Shown: positions 6,579-15,849 of the stretch, piece by piece
Layout: every line of letters starts with the position of its first letter
Numbering within the stretch: the stretch's first letter is position 1
Virus record (IMG/VR): IMGVR_UViG_3300027749_000306
Location: 1-34,415 of that record
Length of the DNA stretch: 34,415 bases
Source of the DNA: a virus
Direction: 5' to 3' (one strand)
The notes under the pieces: generated by a model
Database searches by the model: none
Seen by the model: the letters and a program-made list of their open reading frames with translations, nothing else
Told to the model about the DNA's origin: nothing
Made by a program: the position numbers and the translations under genes

Positions 6579-7868
6579 TTAAGCCTTGTGTCCGTAAGCT
6601 TTGATCTTTTCCATACGGCCAAGACCGCCACCTGCGGCGTGATCAATAATGTGGGTTGTGCGACCGCCACGCTTGCGGCCCATCAATCCCGCCAACTGCG
6701 GAGGCAAGCCAGCCGGTGCGCCACCCATAGGAGCGCCGCCCATAGGAGGAGCTGCCGGAGGAGGAGCCGCAGGCTGCGGAGCAAAAGCCGGCATCGGAGG
6801 ACGCGGAGGCATTGCACCGGTGGGAGGAGGCACTGGCGCACCGCCCATGTCAGGGTGGCCCATATTGATTACAATGTGGGTCTTGCCAGTTTTGCCGCCG
6901 TGCTTGCGGGCCATGCGACCGCCAGGCACAACGCCAGGCACTTTGTGCGGATAATTCTCGCCAGAGAATACTTCGCCGCCCTTCTTCTTGCCGGTGCGAG
7001 CCGACGGCTTCACCATTTTGCGAATGAGCGCCTTGTCCTCGGCAACGTCAGGATGCTCCGCCTTGCCGCCCTTCTTCAACCCAATTACCGAAGACTTGGC
7101 AGGGTTAAACGACATGACGTTCTGCGGGACAATGTTGTTGCGGTTGTCAGGTGCAACGGTTGCACTTGCCGGCATCATCGGGCCGCCGTCCATCTTGTGC
7201 GCACGGCCGCCCTTTTTCATGGGGCGAATCATGGGGGGAGCCATTGGAGTTGCGCCAGCGCGAGGCATTGCGCCCATGCCCTTAGCCGCCGCAGCATTGC
7301 GAGCGCCAAGCATAGCCGCAACTTTAGCCTTGCGACCCATCATTGGGCCACCGATGTTTTTCTGGGTGCGGCCGCCGCTGCAACGGTCTTCCTTGCGGGC
7401 GCCTGTCGATGTCGTAATGTCATCGCCCGGCAACGCATGAGAACGATTGCGCATTGCGCGAATATCATCAGGCATGTCAGGAGGAGTGGGGACCGAGCCA
7501 CTTGTTGCGTGCTTGGTGCGGCCGCCCTTCTTGTAACCGCCAACGTGCTTGTCACCATCTTCGCGGTAACTGTTAGCCTTGCGCTCGTCACGATTCATCA
7601 ACACGTCAACCCACGGCATTGCCTTGCCGCCGCTCTTGCGTGGCTTGCGGCCAGCGTGCTTGTGCGACTCATGGCCCTCTGCCTTCAACACCTTGCCACC
7701 GCGCTTGTAAGTGCGCTTGACCAGCGGCTGCATGCCGGTCTTGGCTTCCGTATTCAACGGCTCTGGCGGTGTCCAAGTGGACGAGTCCACCTTCTGGTGC
7801 GGGTCGGTGGTCATCCGACTCGCTTTAGCTTTCATCGCCTTGCGGGCGGTCTTTGCCATCTCTGACAT
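6579..7868 (-). CDS. Lys/Gly/Pro/Met-rich repetitive virion-cluster protein, 429 aa
   Basis: Starts MSEMAKTARKAMKAKAS after a GGAG Shine-Dalgarno. The whole protein is low complexity and basic, with about ten copies of a short K/R-x-GG-K/R motif (KRGGKV, KKGGR, KKGGKAE, RKHGGK, RKRGGR) separated by Pro/Ala/Met-rich linkers, and a near-pure Pro/Ala/Gly stretch at about 350-395 (PPPAAPPMGGAPMGGA). It shares HAGRKPRKSGG with the 116-aa protein at 965-1315. It lies between the 1040-aa virion protein and the co-chaperonin gene. Related KGGR-rich proteins are common in phage head modules, in my experience without assigned function. A nucleic-acid-binding head protein is plausible from charge; no enzyme motif is present. 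Confidence 0.75.
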   Translation of the reverse strand: MSEMAKTARKAMKAKASRMTTDPHQKVDSSTWTPPEPLNTEAKTGMQPLVKRTYKRGGKVLKAEGHESHKHAGRKPRKSGGKAMPWVDVLMNRDERKANSYREDGDKHVGGYKKGGRTKHATSGSVPTPPDMPDDIRAMRNRSHALPGDDITTSTGARKEDRCSGGRTQKNIGGPMMGRKAKVAAMLGARNAAAAKGMGAMPRAGATPMAPPMIRPMKKGGRAHKMDGGPMMPASATVAPDNRNNIVPQNVMSFNPAKSSVIGLKKGGKAEHPDVAEDKALIRKMVKPSARTGKKKGGEVFSGENYPHKVPGVVPGGRMARKHGGKTGKTHIVINMGHPDMGGAPVPPPTGAMPPRPPMPAFAPQPAAPPPAAPPMGGAPMGGAPAGLPPQLAGLMGRKRGGRTTHIIDHAAGGGLGRMEKIKAYGHKA

Positions 7869-7886
7869 TGCAGTTCTCCTAGGATG

Positions 7887-10800
7887 TTACGGGCGTCCCC
7901 GTGCAAGCTGCTTGGCAACATTCACGGCATCCTGAGCAGCAACAGGGCCGAATCTTGAGGAAATTTTAAGAGCGCGAGATATGACGCTGCCACCGCTTGC
8001 GTATTCTTCAACATTTGATTCGGGCAATGCATCTCGACGCGGCAACATAGGCGTTTCTTTGGTAACATTTTGCGCTCGCTGATATGAACCAGTTGTTGGC
8101 TTCCCAAGACTTTTACCAGCTTCGCTTGCCCATGCAGGACGTTTGAATCCGCCTGCCAAATCAATAATTTTATCAATCGCATCGGAATGTGAAATTTCAC
8201 CGGCAGCATATTGTTTCCAAACATTTTTTGCCGATTGCATTAATGCAGGGCTTTTGTTTGTGAACAATGTGCGAATAGCTTCCCATGTCACAGATTGCAT
8301 TTCAGAAGGATGAACACCTCTAGCCCATGCGGCTTGCCTAACAGCCTCTGCATGCATTGGATAATCACCTGAAGCGCCAGTATTTCCTGTTTTTTTAGGA
8401 GGATCGTAACCTTTTATCCAAGGCTCACCCTTAGCCTCCATCTTGGCTTGGGCTTCAGAACTTGGTGATGTACCAAAATTTTGATGTACAACTTTAGACG
8501 AAGAGCCATGCGGTAAAAATTCACCCGCAGCAACGGCATGTGTGTCAACAACAACCGCATTTGGATCATGTGGGTTCGTAATTGCGTTATAAAATTCACG
8601 AACTTTGTGTTGATTGCCAACTTGTTGATTAATATTTTCCAACGATGGATCGCGAAAAATGCTAATTGCTTTTTGAATTGGGTTGTATCCATACCACATT
8701 GATGTGTCTGAACCAGATCCACTTTTGTTTTGTTTTGTTCCTAAAAATTCGCCAGTTGGACTTATTGATAAATATTCTCGTGGGTTATGCGCTTCGTCAA
8801 AAGCACGCACCCACATGGCGGCTTTTTTCTCGCCATCTGGCTCCGCAAGAACTTCGCGCAAAGTTTTGCCTTGCAAATCGCTCCAACTAACGCCTTGAAC
8901 ATTTTTGGTTGATTTAATTTCTGGTAAACCTTTGTCACGCACAATTTGCGTCATGCCATCTGTCCACAGCGTGTCTTGATGATGGCGCATAGTATCCATA
9001 ACGCGCTCTGCAAGCGTGACGTTATTGTCCCAAGGATTTTGAGGAGATAAAACAGCCATCATGCCATGAGCGGCGCGAGGTTCAATTCCATGTTCTGCGG
9101 CATATGCATTGCCAACTTCATGCGCGGAACGATACCAATAACGGCTTGTTTGTCGCTGCTCAGGAGGAGTTCTATCCCAAAGAGCAAGCAAATTTTTTAC
9201 ATAAAAATCTGTAACCTTTTTCAACGCTTCAGAGGGCGTTGGATTCTGACCTTCCATCGCAGGCGACCACAATGCAGGATGTTGATTATACATCCGCATT
9301 GCGGTTTCTTCTAAATTTTGTTGAGAGTGCGATGATGGCGAAATATCATTGCGAGCTTCACCTGCTAAAGGTGGCCCTTTGTACTCTTTAGTAGTTGTCG
9401 GCATTAAAGCCGAAACCGTGTTAGGATGTGGTTGTCCTGGCGACAATGTGTCGCCAAAACTTATTTCGCCTTCGTGTCCGCCGCCTTGTCTTTGGGCTTC
9501 GGTAATGAGTTCGCCAAGGCGGTTTTGTGCTTTGGTTTTAAGAGAATTGTAGGTTTTTGATGCGGATGTGGATAGAGGGGATGACCCGCCTGAAATAGGC
9601 CTAGAACTGCCATAATTTTCTCCGTGTTCTGGAAATGATATATTTGTTGGATAGGACGAAACATTGTAACGACCACCAAGGGCTTTGTCAATTTTATACG
9701 AATTTTCTAACGCTTCTTCACCGCTATTTCCTGAAATAATATCCATCGTGCCCTTGCCGATGTCAGTCGAATGACCATCGGCAAAACCTTGTTTATGTAA
9801 AGTTTCATAAACCGCATGCGCTTCTGCAGGAGTTACATTTTCTGGTAAATGTATGCGCACCACACCGGCCGGAAAGCTGTTTTCAAATGGTTCCGCATGC
9901 GCGCCCATCATGGCGTCCTGACGGAAAAAATCACCCAGTGTATTTAAAGCAGGTGCAATGTGGTTTGGATCATATGGCTCAAATGTAAAATTGGGGTTTG
10001 TATGCCCCCCAAAACCACCCAAACCTTCACGCACTTCACCGGTAATACCAGTCAATCTTTGCAAATCACTAATGTGTTCGCCAATCATTTTATTTGAAAT
10101 GGCTTGTTTAGCTTGAGGATGAAGAGTTTCCCATTCTTGCTGTTGAACCTCATCCCATGTTTTGCCAGGAGCAATTTCAAAATATGCTTTAGGAGGCTCT
10201 TGTTTTACAGGCTGTTGAGGTCCATAATTTTCATGCGGCCCATACAATTCATGCGGCCCATACACTTCCGGCTCTTTTGCAATATTTTTTGCAGCTTGTA
10301 TTGCGCGTTCTGTTTCACCAGCTTTTGCAGGCAACCCAGCCATTGCCAGTTTTGCACCGGCAACAGCCTTCAACGCGCTTGCGATATTAACAGGGTCAGT
10401 CAAAAATTGGCTGCCTGCGCCGATCAATTGCGCCACTACCGATGGTTTTTCAGAAATTTCACCGGCATGCTTGGCACGCTCGACCATTTCTTCATAACCA
10501 AATGGCGTTTTGGCATCAAAATCAGGACGTTTGCCGCTTAAAACATCTTTTGCCATACCAACAAAATGCGCTGTTTCAGGAACAAACGAACCAAAACCGG
10601 CACCAACCATCATCGCGGCATCTTTGACGTCTTGCCCTGATGGCAGCATTTCGGAAAATGTCTGGCTGGGGCGCGCCTCATCATAAGCCATGCGGGTGCG
10701 CGCAGCAGCCGAATCCGTAATCTGCATGGGGTCTTGAATCTGATATAGCCGGTTGTATGATTCCATTGGCGAAACTTGCGTATCCCTTTGGGCTGCGCGG

Positions 10801-11009
10801 GCCGCCTCAATAGCAGAACGAACTGTTGGGAACGGATTATAAGAAAAATCACGAGGTGCAAAAGTTGAACCATCACGAATATTTGGCACAATAGGAATTT
10901 GGCTAAAATTAAAATTGCCAACATCTTGATCTTGCATAGGATCTGTCTCGCCGCCGTCAGCGTAATGACTGCGGGCAATCATCAGTGCGCGTCGGATGTC
11001 CCTGCTCAT
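7887..11009 (-). CDS. Very large virion-associated protein with a possible enzymatic domain, 1040 aa
   Basis: Start MSRDIRRALMIARSHYADGG; the ATG overlaps the portal stop (ATGA). The N-terminal 200 residues contain hydrophobic Gly/Ala helices (MVGAGFGSFVPETAHF). Around 245-265 a seven-residue repeat (YGPHELYGPHENYGPQQ) forms a linker. Residues about 590-900 form a compact region with TSRYWYRSAHEVGNAYA, HGMMAVLSPQNPWDNNV, VVVDTHAVAAGEFLPHG and MHAEAVRQAAWARGVHP, resembling an uncharacterised phage domain (possibly DUF7178) whose His/Asp-rich motifs suggest catalysis. The C-terminus has YASGGSVISRALKI, a GG motif echoed in other virion proteins here. DNA between about 8.1 and 10.7 kb is visibly A+T-richer than the portal and terminase genes. 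Probably packaged or ejected; inference. Confidence 0.75.
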   Translation of the reverse strand: MSRDIRRALMIARSHYADGGETDPMQDQDVGNFNFSQIPIVPNIRDGSTFAPRDFSYNPFPTVRSAIEAARAAQRDTQVSPMESYNRLYQIQDPMQITDSAAARTRMAYDEARPSQTFSEMLPSGQDVKDAAMMVGAGFGSFVPETAHFVGMAKDVLSGKRPDFDAKTPFGYEEMVERAKHAGEISEKPSVVAQLIGAGSQFLTDPVNIASALKAVAGAKLAMAGLPAKAGETERAIQAAKNIAKEPEVYGPHELYGPHENYGPQQPVKQEPPKAYFEIAPGKTWDEVQQQEWETLHPQAKQAISNKMIGEHISDLQRLTGITGEVREGLGGFGGHTNPNFTFEPYDPNHIAPALNTLGDFFRQDAMMGAHAEPFENSFPAGVVRIHLPENVTPAEAHAVYETLHKQGFADGHSTDIGKGTMDIISGNSGEEALENSYKIDKALGGRYNVSSYPTNISFPEHGENYGSSRPISGGSSPLSTSASKTYNSLKTKAQNRLGELITEAQRQGGGHEGEISFGDTLSPGQPHPNTVSALMPTTTKEYKGPPLAGEARNDISPSSHSQQNLEETAMRMYNQHPALWSPAMEGQNPTPSEALKKVTDFYVKNLLALWDRTPPEQRQTSRYWYRSAHEVGNAYAAEHGIEPRAAHGMMAVLSPQNPWDNNVTLAERVMDTMRHHQDTLWTDGMTQIVRDKGLPEIKSTKNVQGVSWSDLQGKTLREVLAEPDGEKKAAMWVRAFDEAHNPREYLSISPTGEFLGTKQNKSGSGSDTSMWYGYNPIQKAISIFRDPSLENINQQVGNQHKVREFYNAITNPHDPNAVVVDTHAVAAGEFLPHGSSSKVVHQNFGTSPSSEAQAKMEAKGEPWIKGYDPPKKTGNTGASGDYPMHAEAVRQAAWARGVHPSEMQSVTWEAIRTLFTNKSPALMQSAKNVWKQYAAGEISHSDAIDKIIDLAGGFKRPAWASEAGKSLGKPTTGSYQRAQNVTKETPMLPRRDALPESNVEEYASGGSVISRALKISSRFGPVAAQDAVNVAKQLARGRP

Positions 11010-13402
11010 TTTATCCCCTTACCGCTATCGCCCAACAGCGGCTCCTCATTGGCCTCAAGGCGTTGAATCATGTCAGGTTTGACAATCTGGTTAAATGTCT
11101 GAATCTCTTGCGGGTTCTGCGACAACTCAAGCCCCATCTTCACCGCCTCCAACCGCTCGCGGCTCTCACGGTCGCGCATGCGGTTCATGGCGTCTAGCTC
11201 CGAGTCACGGCCACGCTGCGCAATCTCCGCCTGCTGCACCTGCAAGTCCATTACCTTAGTCGGATCAGCCTGACCGCCCGCCTGCAGCTGCTGCGCCTCA
11301 GCCATAATGCGCATGGTTTCGGCCTGCGTGCGTTTAACGTCAGCCGCCACCTGCTGCTGTTTAAGCTGCGAGTCGGTCGAGTCCTGCATGGCCTTTGCCG
11401 ACGCGGCCGTGGCCGACGCCTGCGCTGTTTTGGCTCTTGACTCCGAATCTTGTTTTTTAATCGCCAACTCGGCGATTTCTTTCATAACCATTGGGTTCTT
11501 CATCATGTCTTCAGCGCCGCCCTGCTTAAAGAACTGATCTGGATTATTCCAGCCCATCGTCTGCAACGCCGCCGTGTCAATCGCCTTGCCGTCATACATG
11601 TCAGGAGACGCGGCCTGCAATTGCTTCAGGCCCGTGATCTTCATCACGCGCTGGCTGTGACTCGCAGTGTTGGGATCTGCCTGCGGTGTCAATTCATAAT
11701 CTTCAATCGCTTTCAGGAACGTATCCTCATCCCACTTGTAAGCGGGTTTGCGATTGCGCTGCCAGAACGATTCGGGGTTCTCTTTGAACGTCCGCACCAG
11801 CAGCCGGAACTCTTCAGCCTGCGCCGCGTGCATGCGCTTATGCACGGCATTCATGACCTTCGTGGCTTGATCAATCATCGCCAACGTCGTGCCAACAGGC
11901 GCGTCAGCGCGCCCCTCGCCAACTTGTTGCTCAGACGTGCCACCAATCCGCATACCCGTTTGGGCCATGTTTTCGGTCAATGTCATCAGGCCGCCGCCAA
12001 CGTCCTTATAAGGAAGCGGCATGATCGCCTCGTTAAGCTTCATGCCGTTGGTCTTAATCAACGCGCCACCGCCAGGCGGCACGCGGAAGATGTTGGTGTT
12101 CTGGCGTGCGCCGTTGTCGGCCATGAGGAAGCCAGGGAAGTTGGCGTACATGCCAGCATCCAACATCTCACGCCAAGCAGCCGTCAAAGCATTCGTCGTA
12201 TTACCCAAGATGTGCAACAGACCAATGTCGTAAAAGCCCATGCCTGGAACAAACGTATACTTGACGAAATTGATCCGCGCTTCAGGAAGTTCTTGATCAT
12301 CTTCATCGTAATTGCGAACAATACTTAAAATCTTGCGGGACGATACGTCGATGGTGACGCGGTACGGTATTTCTAAACCGCTCTCATGACCCTTATATTT
12401 ATGCTCAAATCCCTTCAAATCCAGTTCGCAATAGATCTCATAGATCTCACGGTCGCGGTCTTCTGGATTGTTTGACTCGTTCGATATGCCCTGCTGCGCG
12501 TTTTTCTCCAACTGCACGCTGTCGAGGTTCGGCATCTTAGCGGTTGACAACTCGGTGTCGCGATAAACGCCAAGGATTTGCAGGCGCTTGACCGTCGAAT
12601 TGCGCATCATCGAGCGGTGCGTAATGCGCTTGGCATTGCTCAAGTCAGTTGCCGCGTTATTGACAATTAAGTCGTCAGCGTCAACCGTCTCGCTTACCGG
12701 ACGATTTCGTAACGGACAAAAGTAAACCTTCTTGAACGCCGTGCCGCCAAAGCCCAACATCAACAGCATCTTGTCGGTGTCGGGGTAATAGCTCTGGTCG
12801 GTGACCGTCAGGAAGTGGTTTAGGTCGCGCTCCAATGCCTGCGCCAGCTCGTCCTGCGCCAGCGTCGCGTTAGACCCGTCGTCGCGGATCTTAACCGGAC
12901 CGTCGGTCGGCAACAACTCGCTGCGAGCATTGGCTTGAAACCGCAGGCAGGCCTCAAGCAGGAGCGGGTGCCGCACCTTGCTCATGCCCTCGATCGGCGC
13001 GCCGTCGCTGGCGCCTTGCTGACCAGGGATCTCGATCTTCAAGCCCAACAGCTTGATGCCCTGCGCCCTGTCTTCAATCCAGTCCTTGCGGCTCTCAATG
13101 TCGTCGCTCACGCCGCGCATCAGCATCTCGGAAATGCGGCCCAGCTCCATGTCGTCGATGTCGTCAACAAGGTTGTCAAACCAACCGCCGCGCGGCTTGT
13201 CAGCGCCGGGGTTAATCGGTTTGCCGTCTAAACTGATCGTAATAGACCCGTCATCATGCTCAATTTGCAAGGCGTCGCCACTGGCCTGCGGCATCTTGCC
13301 GCCCTCAATAATCTCGATTTCAGGCGCGCCGGTCTGCGGAATACGCGGCTGGTTGTCGTCCAAAAGACGCAAATTTGGCGATAAGCCTGTCGCTAGTGGC
13401 AT
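11006..13402 (-). CDS. Portal protein, podovirus-like
   Basis: 798 aa, starting MPLATGLSPNLRLLDDNQ; it forms the dodecameric DNA gate at the head vertex. Visible support: WIEDRAQGIKLLGLK (early helix), VRHPLLLEACLRFQANARSELLP (about 165-187), DKMLLMLGFGGTAFKKVYFCP, VDADDLIVNNAATDLSNAKRI, the FVPGMGFYDIGLLHILGNT block and ALTAAWREMLDAG. The C-terminal 200 residues are a long Gln/Ala-rich helical region (ATAASAKAMQDSTDSQLKQQ), like the barrel or tail of long podovirus portals. Length near 800 aa fits P22-type rather than siphovirus portals. It overlaps the neighbouring genes at both ends (ATGA at its stop; its start overlaps the 67-aa gene), and lies directly downstream of the terminase genes, the usual order. 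Confidence 0.87.
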   Translation of the reverse strand: MPLATGLSPNLRLLDDNQPRIPQTGAPEIEIIEGGKMPQASGDALQIEHDDGSITISLDGKPINPGADKPRGGWFDNLVDDIDDMELGRISEMLMRGVSDDIESRKDWIEDRAQGIKLLGLKIEIPGQQGASDGAPIEGMSKVRHPLLLEACLRFQANARSELLPTDGPVKIRDDGSNATLAQDELAQALERDLNHFLTVTDQSYYPDTDKMLLMLGFGGTAFKKVYFCPLRNRPVSETVDADDLIVNNAATDLSNAKRITHRSMMRNSTVKRLQILGVYRDTELSTAKMPNLDSVQLEKNAQQGISNESNNPEDRDREIYEIYCELDLKGFEHKYKGHESGLEIPYRVTIDVSSRKILSIVRNYDEDDQELPEARINFVKYTFVPGMGFYDIGLLHILGNTTNALTAAWREMLDAGMYANFPGFLMADNGARQNTNIFRVPPGGGALIKTNGMKLNEAIMPLPYKDVGGGLMTLTENMAQTGMRIGGTSEQQVGEGRADAPVGTTLAMIDQATKVMNAVHKRMHAAQAEEFRLLVRTFKENPESFWQRNRKPAYKWDEDTFLKAIEDYELTPQADPNTASHSQRVMKITGLKQLQAASPDMYDGKAIDTAALQTMGWNNPDQFFKQGGAEDMMKNPMVMKEIAELAIKKQDSESRAKTAQASATAASAKAMQDSTDSQLKQQQVAADVKRTQAETMRIMAEAQQLQAGGQADPTKVMDLQVQQAEIAQRGRDSELDAMNRMRDRESRERLEAVKMGLELSQNPQEIQTFNQIVKPDMIQRLEANEEPLLGDSGKGIK

Positions 13403-13596
13403 GTGTAATTGTCCTCTGGTCCAAGCGTCTCGACCTCTTCGACGAACCGCCTCAGCCCTTCCTGCGCCGCATCATTATCAGATTTCGCCTTAATCGTATA
13501 GATTCGGAAATAATCGTAAGGCGGCTGGCCGTGAACTTGGACATTCCAGTGGTTTTTCTCGTCTGCTTCGTCAACAATGGCCCAAGCTTTGATCAT
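13393..13596 (-). CDS. Small conserved hypothetical between terminase and portal, 67 aa
   Basis: Starts MIKAWAIVDEADEKNHWNV at 13596, one base after the terminase stop (TAA at 13600-13598), and its last 10 bases overlap the portal start. A longer frame beginning at 13677 would lie inside the terminase gene; the position after the stop favours the short start. The protein has an alternating strand pattern (MIKAWAIVDE, WNVQVHGQPPYDYFRIYTIKAKS) then an acidic helix (AAQEGLRRFVEEVE). Translational coupling with terminase and portal suggests a role in packaging or portal assembly, but no family is recognised. Confidence 0.65.
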   Translation of the reverse strand: MIKAWAIVDEADEKNHWNVQVHGQPPYDYFRIYTIKAKSDNDAAQEGLRRFVEEVETLGPEDNYTCH

Positions 13597-13597
13597 T

Positions 13598-15223
13598 TTA
13601 CACCGCATATAATGGGGGAGCAGGCTTGCCGTAGCTCCGCTTGAAGGAATCAATTTCAGCCAAACGCTCCGGCCCACGGGTCAGCAGGCCAATCTCACGC
13701 AAGTGGCGCAACGCCATCGAAACGGTGTCGGTGAGGTCATCGTACTTGGTTTTTGGGAAATTGGAAACTTGGTTAATAACGGTCTGCGCCCAGTCCTTAT
13801 CGGGCGCGTAAATCATGCCCTCGGCAAACAGGTGGCTGATTGAGTGCAGGCGCGCCACTTTGTCGATGCGGCCGGTCGGGATCAGCTGCACGCCGAACAG
13901 CTCGTGGTTGTAAAGGCGGCGGATCTCTTGGTGAACGGACAGGCCAGCGGCCGCCGATTCGATTAACAGCTTGTCAACTTTAAGCTTTTTGCAATCGCCG
14001 GCCACCCTTTCGACCAGTTTGGAGATCGGCAACCGTTCTTGCCACGCATACATCAGCATGACCTTCGGGATCGCCTCGACGTCCTGATAGCCCTCAAGGT
14101 CAGGCAATTCCTCGCCCTTCTTGCCATACCGATCAACGTAGCGCGTGGCGCGCACCTTTGGGTCGCCGCTGAATATGCCCCAGACCGTCATCGCGCTGTA
14201 GTCTGATTCCTGCTTCTCGCCGTAACTCGTGTCGAGGCTGGCCATGATAAAGTCAAATGGCGGATATTGGTTGTCGGGCGCGTCCCATAGTAGCCAGTCC
14301 TCGGTCGGAATAATGCCGCCACCGCGCGGCGACGGCGACTGTTGCATTTGGCCGGCGAACGCGTACTCGCCGCTGACGCGGCGGTCGCGATCAACGACGG
14401 CCTGCGAGAAGCGCGAGGGGAATAGCAGCTCGCCTGGGATCTCGCGCACGTCAACGGCGCCCAGCTTAGTCGGAAAGGCGCGGTCGGGATCGTACAGCAT
14501 CGGCAGCATGATGTAGTCGTAGCCCAAATTGCGGTCGAGGATCACGCCGCTGATGTCTTCCTCGTGCAGGCGCTGCATGATGACGACGATCGCCGACCGC
14601 TTGGGATTGTTGAGGCGCGAGGGGATTGCTTCGAGGAATGTGGTGATTTCTGCCTCGCGCTGCACTTCCGACGCCGCCGAGTCAACACTGTGCGGGTCGT
14701 CGATGATCACGCGGTCGCCACGAATACCGGTGAGGCTTGTCATCGCGGTCGCGATGCGGAAGCCTTGCGCGGTATTAACGAAATTCAGTTTTTCGTTTTG
14801 ATCACGCGCCAGCTGCACCCGATCGCCCCACAGCCCTTGATACCACTCGGATAGGATTAACTCACGCATGCGGCGCGAGTCGCGGGATGACAGGTTCTCG
14901 ACTTTGTGCGCCGCACAAACGTAACGAAGGTGGGGCATGTTACGCGGCCCCCACTCCCAAGCCGGCCAGAAGACGTTCACCAGCAGCGACTTCATCGATC
15001 CTGGCGGCACGTTAATCAGCAGGCGATTATATGGCGAGCCATCTTCTAATGTGATGCCGTCGGTGATAGCTTCGAGATGCTCGCAAATAAAATCAACGTG
15101 CCAGTTATGTTGATACTTTGAACCAGGTTCGACGACGTGCCAAGCTTTACGAATAAACGCCGCCAGTGATCGCTCACACACCTGCTGCTCTGCCGCGCGC
15201 GACAGCTGCAGGATCTTATTCAT
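13598..15223 (-). CDS. terL: Terminase large subunit
   Basis: 541-aa DNA-packaging motor and nuclease. ATPase domain: Walker A VPPGSMKS at about 72-79, Walker B RVIIDDPHS with acidic pair at about 175-176, and a coupling segment IVVIMQRLHEEDISG (about 212-226). The C-terminal RNase H-like nuclease shows MASLDTSYGEKQESDYSA with Asp at about 331 and 341, KLLIESAAAGLS (Glu about 422) and KTKYDDLTDTVSMAL (Asp about 495-499), the acidic set expected for metal-dependent cleavage. Length is typical. The start overlaps the small-subunit gene end by 8 bases, a common coupling. Confident assignment from motifs and order. Confidence 0.95.
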   Translation of the reverse strand: MNKILQLSRAAEQQVCERSLAAFIRKAWHVVEPGSKYQHNWHVDFICEHLEAITDGITLEDGSPYNRLLINVPPGSMKSLLVNVFWPAWEWGPRNMPHLRYVCAAHKVENLSSRDSRRMRELILSEWYQGLWGDRVQLARDQNEKLNFVNTAQGFRIATAMTSLTGIRGDRVIIDDPHSVDSAASEVQREAEITTFLEAIPSRLNNPKRSAIVVIMQRLHEEDISGVILDRNLGYDYIMLPMLYDPDRAFPTKLGAVDVREIPGELLFPSRFSQAVVDRDRRVSGEYAFAGQMQQSPSPRGGGIIPTEDWLLWDAPDNQYPPFDFIMASLDTSYGEKQESDYSAMTVWGIFSGDPKVRATRYVDRYGKKGEELPDLEGYQDVEAIPKVMLMYAWQERLPISKLVERVAGDCKKLKVDKLLIESAAAGLSVHQEIRRLYNHELFGVQLIPTGRIDKVARLHSISHLFAEGMIYAPDKDWAQTVINQVSNFPKTKYDDLTDTVSMALRHLREIGLLTRGPERLAEIDSFKRSYGKPAPPLYAV

Positions 15224-15689
15224 CGTCGTCCTCGTCGTCCGCGCGGCCGTTCAGCGCGATGTCGAGGATCTCTAACTCCTCGTCCGACAAGTGAGACAGA
15301 TCAACGCGCTCAATCTGCACCGGTCCGCCGTTCGGTCCAGACACTTCGGTCTTTGTCCGCGTTGAGTAACGTGGCGCAATGCGCTCCGCGACCCACTGCT
15401 CGAAGCCAACCTCGATTTTGAGCAGGTTTGGATCAACGCCGGTTTGTTGGGCTTTTACGACTTTTTCGCGGACTTTCGACAAGCGCACTTCTGTGAGCGT
15501 CTCACGCGCGCGCGCGCATTGTGTGTCAAACTCAGGGTATTCGTTTAGCCAACGAAACACAGTTCGTCTATTTAATTTTAAAATATCGCATGATTCGACC
15601 AAGTCGTGACCTTCGACCATCAGATCACAAATCTGGTCGGCAAGTTCTTGGGTAAACTTTGAAGGCGGTCCTGGTTTTAATTTAGCCAT
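15216..15689 (-). CDS. terS: Terminase small subunit
   Basis: 157-aa DNA-recognition subunit beginning MAKLKPGPPSKFTQELADQ. A helix-turn-helix of the terminase/transposase type occupies about 12-60 (ICDLMVEGHDLVESCDILKLNRRTVFRWLNEYPEFDTQCARA). A coiled oligomerisation segment follows, then GPVQIERVDLSHLSDEELEIL and an acidic tail (DDEDDDE) that could contact the large subunit. In-frame ATGs exist at 15695 and 15689; the GGAG upstream is correctly spaced for the second, so I use 15689. First gene of the leftward virion operon, divergent from the early genes. Confidence 0.88.
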   Translation of the reverse strand: MAKLKPGPPSKFTQELADQICDLMVEGHDLVESCDILKLNRRTVFRWLNEYPEFDTQCARARETLTEVRLSKVREKVVKAQQTGVDPNLLKIEVGFEQWVAERIAPRYSTRTKTEVSGPNGGPVQIERVDLSHLSDEELEILDIALNGRADDEDDDE

Positions 15690-15702
15690 ATGCATTCTCC
15701 AT

Positions 15703-15717
15703 TGCTATAAAATAGCA
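15703..15717. repeat. Inverted repeat upstream of the terminase operon
   Basis: TGCTAT (15703-15708) and ATAGCA (15712-15717) are perfect inverted arms around AAA. It lies just upstream of the terminase small-subunit ribosome site, in the divergent region, and is followed on the plus strand by six T. Operator for the leftward operon or a weak terminator are both possible. Confidence 0.4.
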
Positions 15718-15756
15718 TTTTTTGCCAATTTTTCAACGCCCCAAATTTTTTTATAA

Positions 15757-15812
15757 AAAAATGAAGTTTTTTCATTTTTGTTGTTGACATTGTGAAGATA
15801 CTTCATTAAATT
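15757..15812 (+). promoter_or_regulatory. Early promoter module 1 with paired TGAA-N5-TTCA operators
   Basis: TTGACA at 15784-15789 is followed after 17 bases by TAAATT (15807-15812), a plausible sigma-70 promoter for the gene at 15850. Two inverted repeats of the form TGAA-N5-TTCA flank the -35 box: 15762-15774 (within a longer AAAAATGAA/TTCATTTTT palindrome) and 15793-15805, the latter inside the spacer. Their starts are 31 bp apart, about three helical turns. A near-identical module lies at 16495-16545. A repressor or activator dimer binding both sites is inferred. Confidence 0.65.
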
Positions 15813-15849
15813 CAAATCATCAAATGACATTAACCAAATGGAGACTAAA

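Noticed and set aside
6588-7865. 425-aa plus-strand frame opposite the 429-aa gene
   Set aside because: It mirrors the GC-rich repetitive gene on the minus strand, which has a ribosome site, correct operon direction and the KGGR motifs shared with another protein.
11450-12328. 292-aa plus-strand frame opposite the portal gene
   Set aside because: Shadow of the portal gene; Arg/His/Leu-rich composition without a domain or ribosome site.
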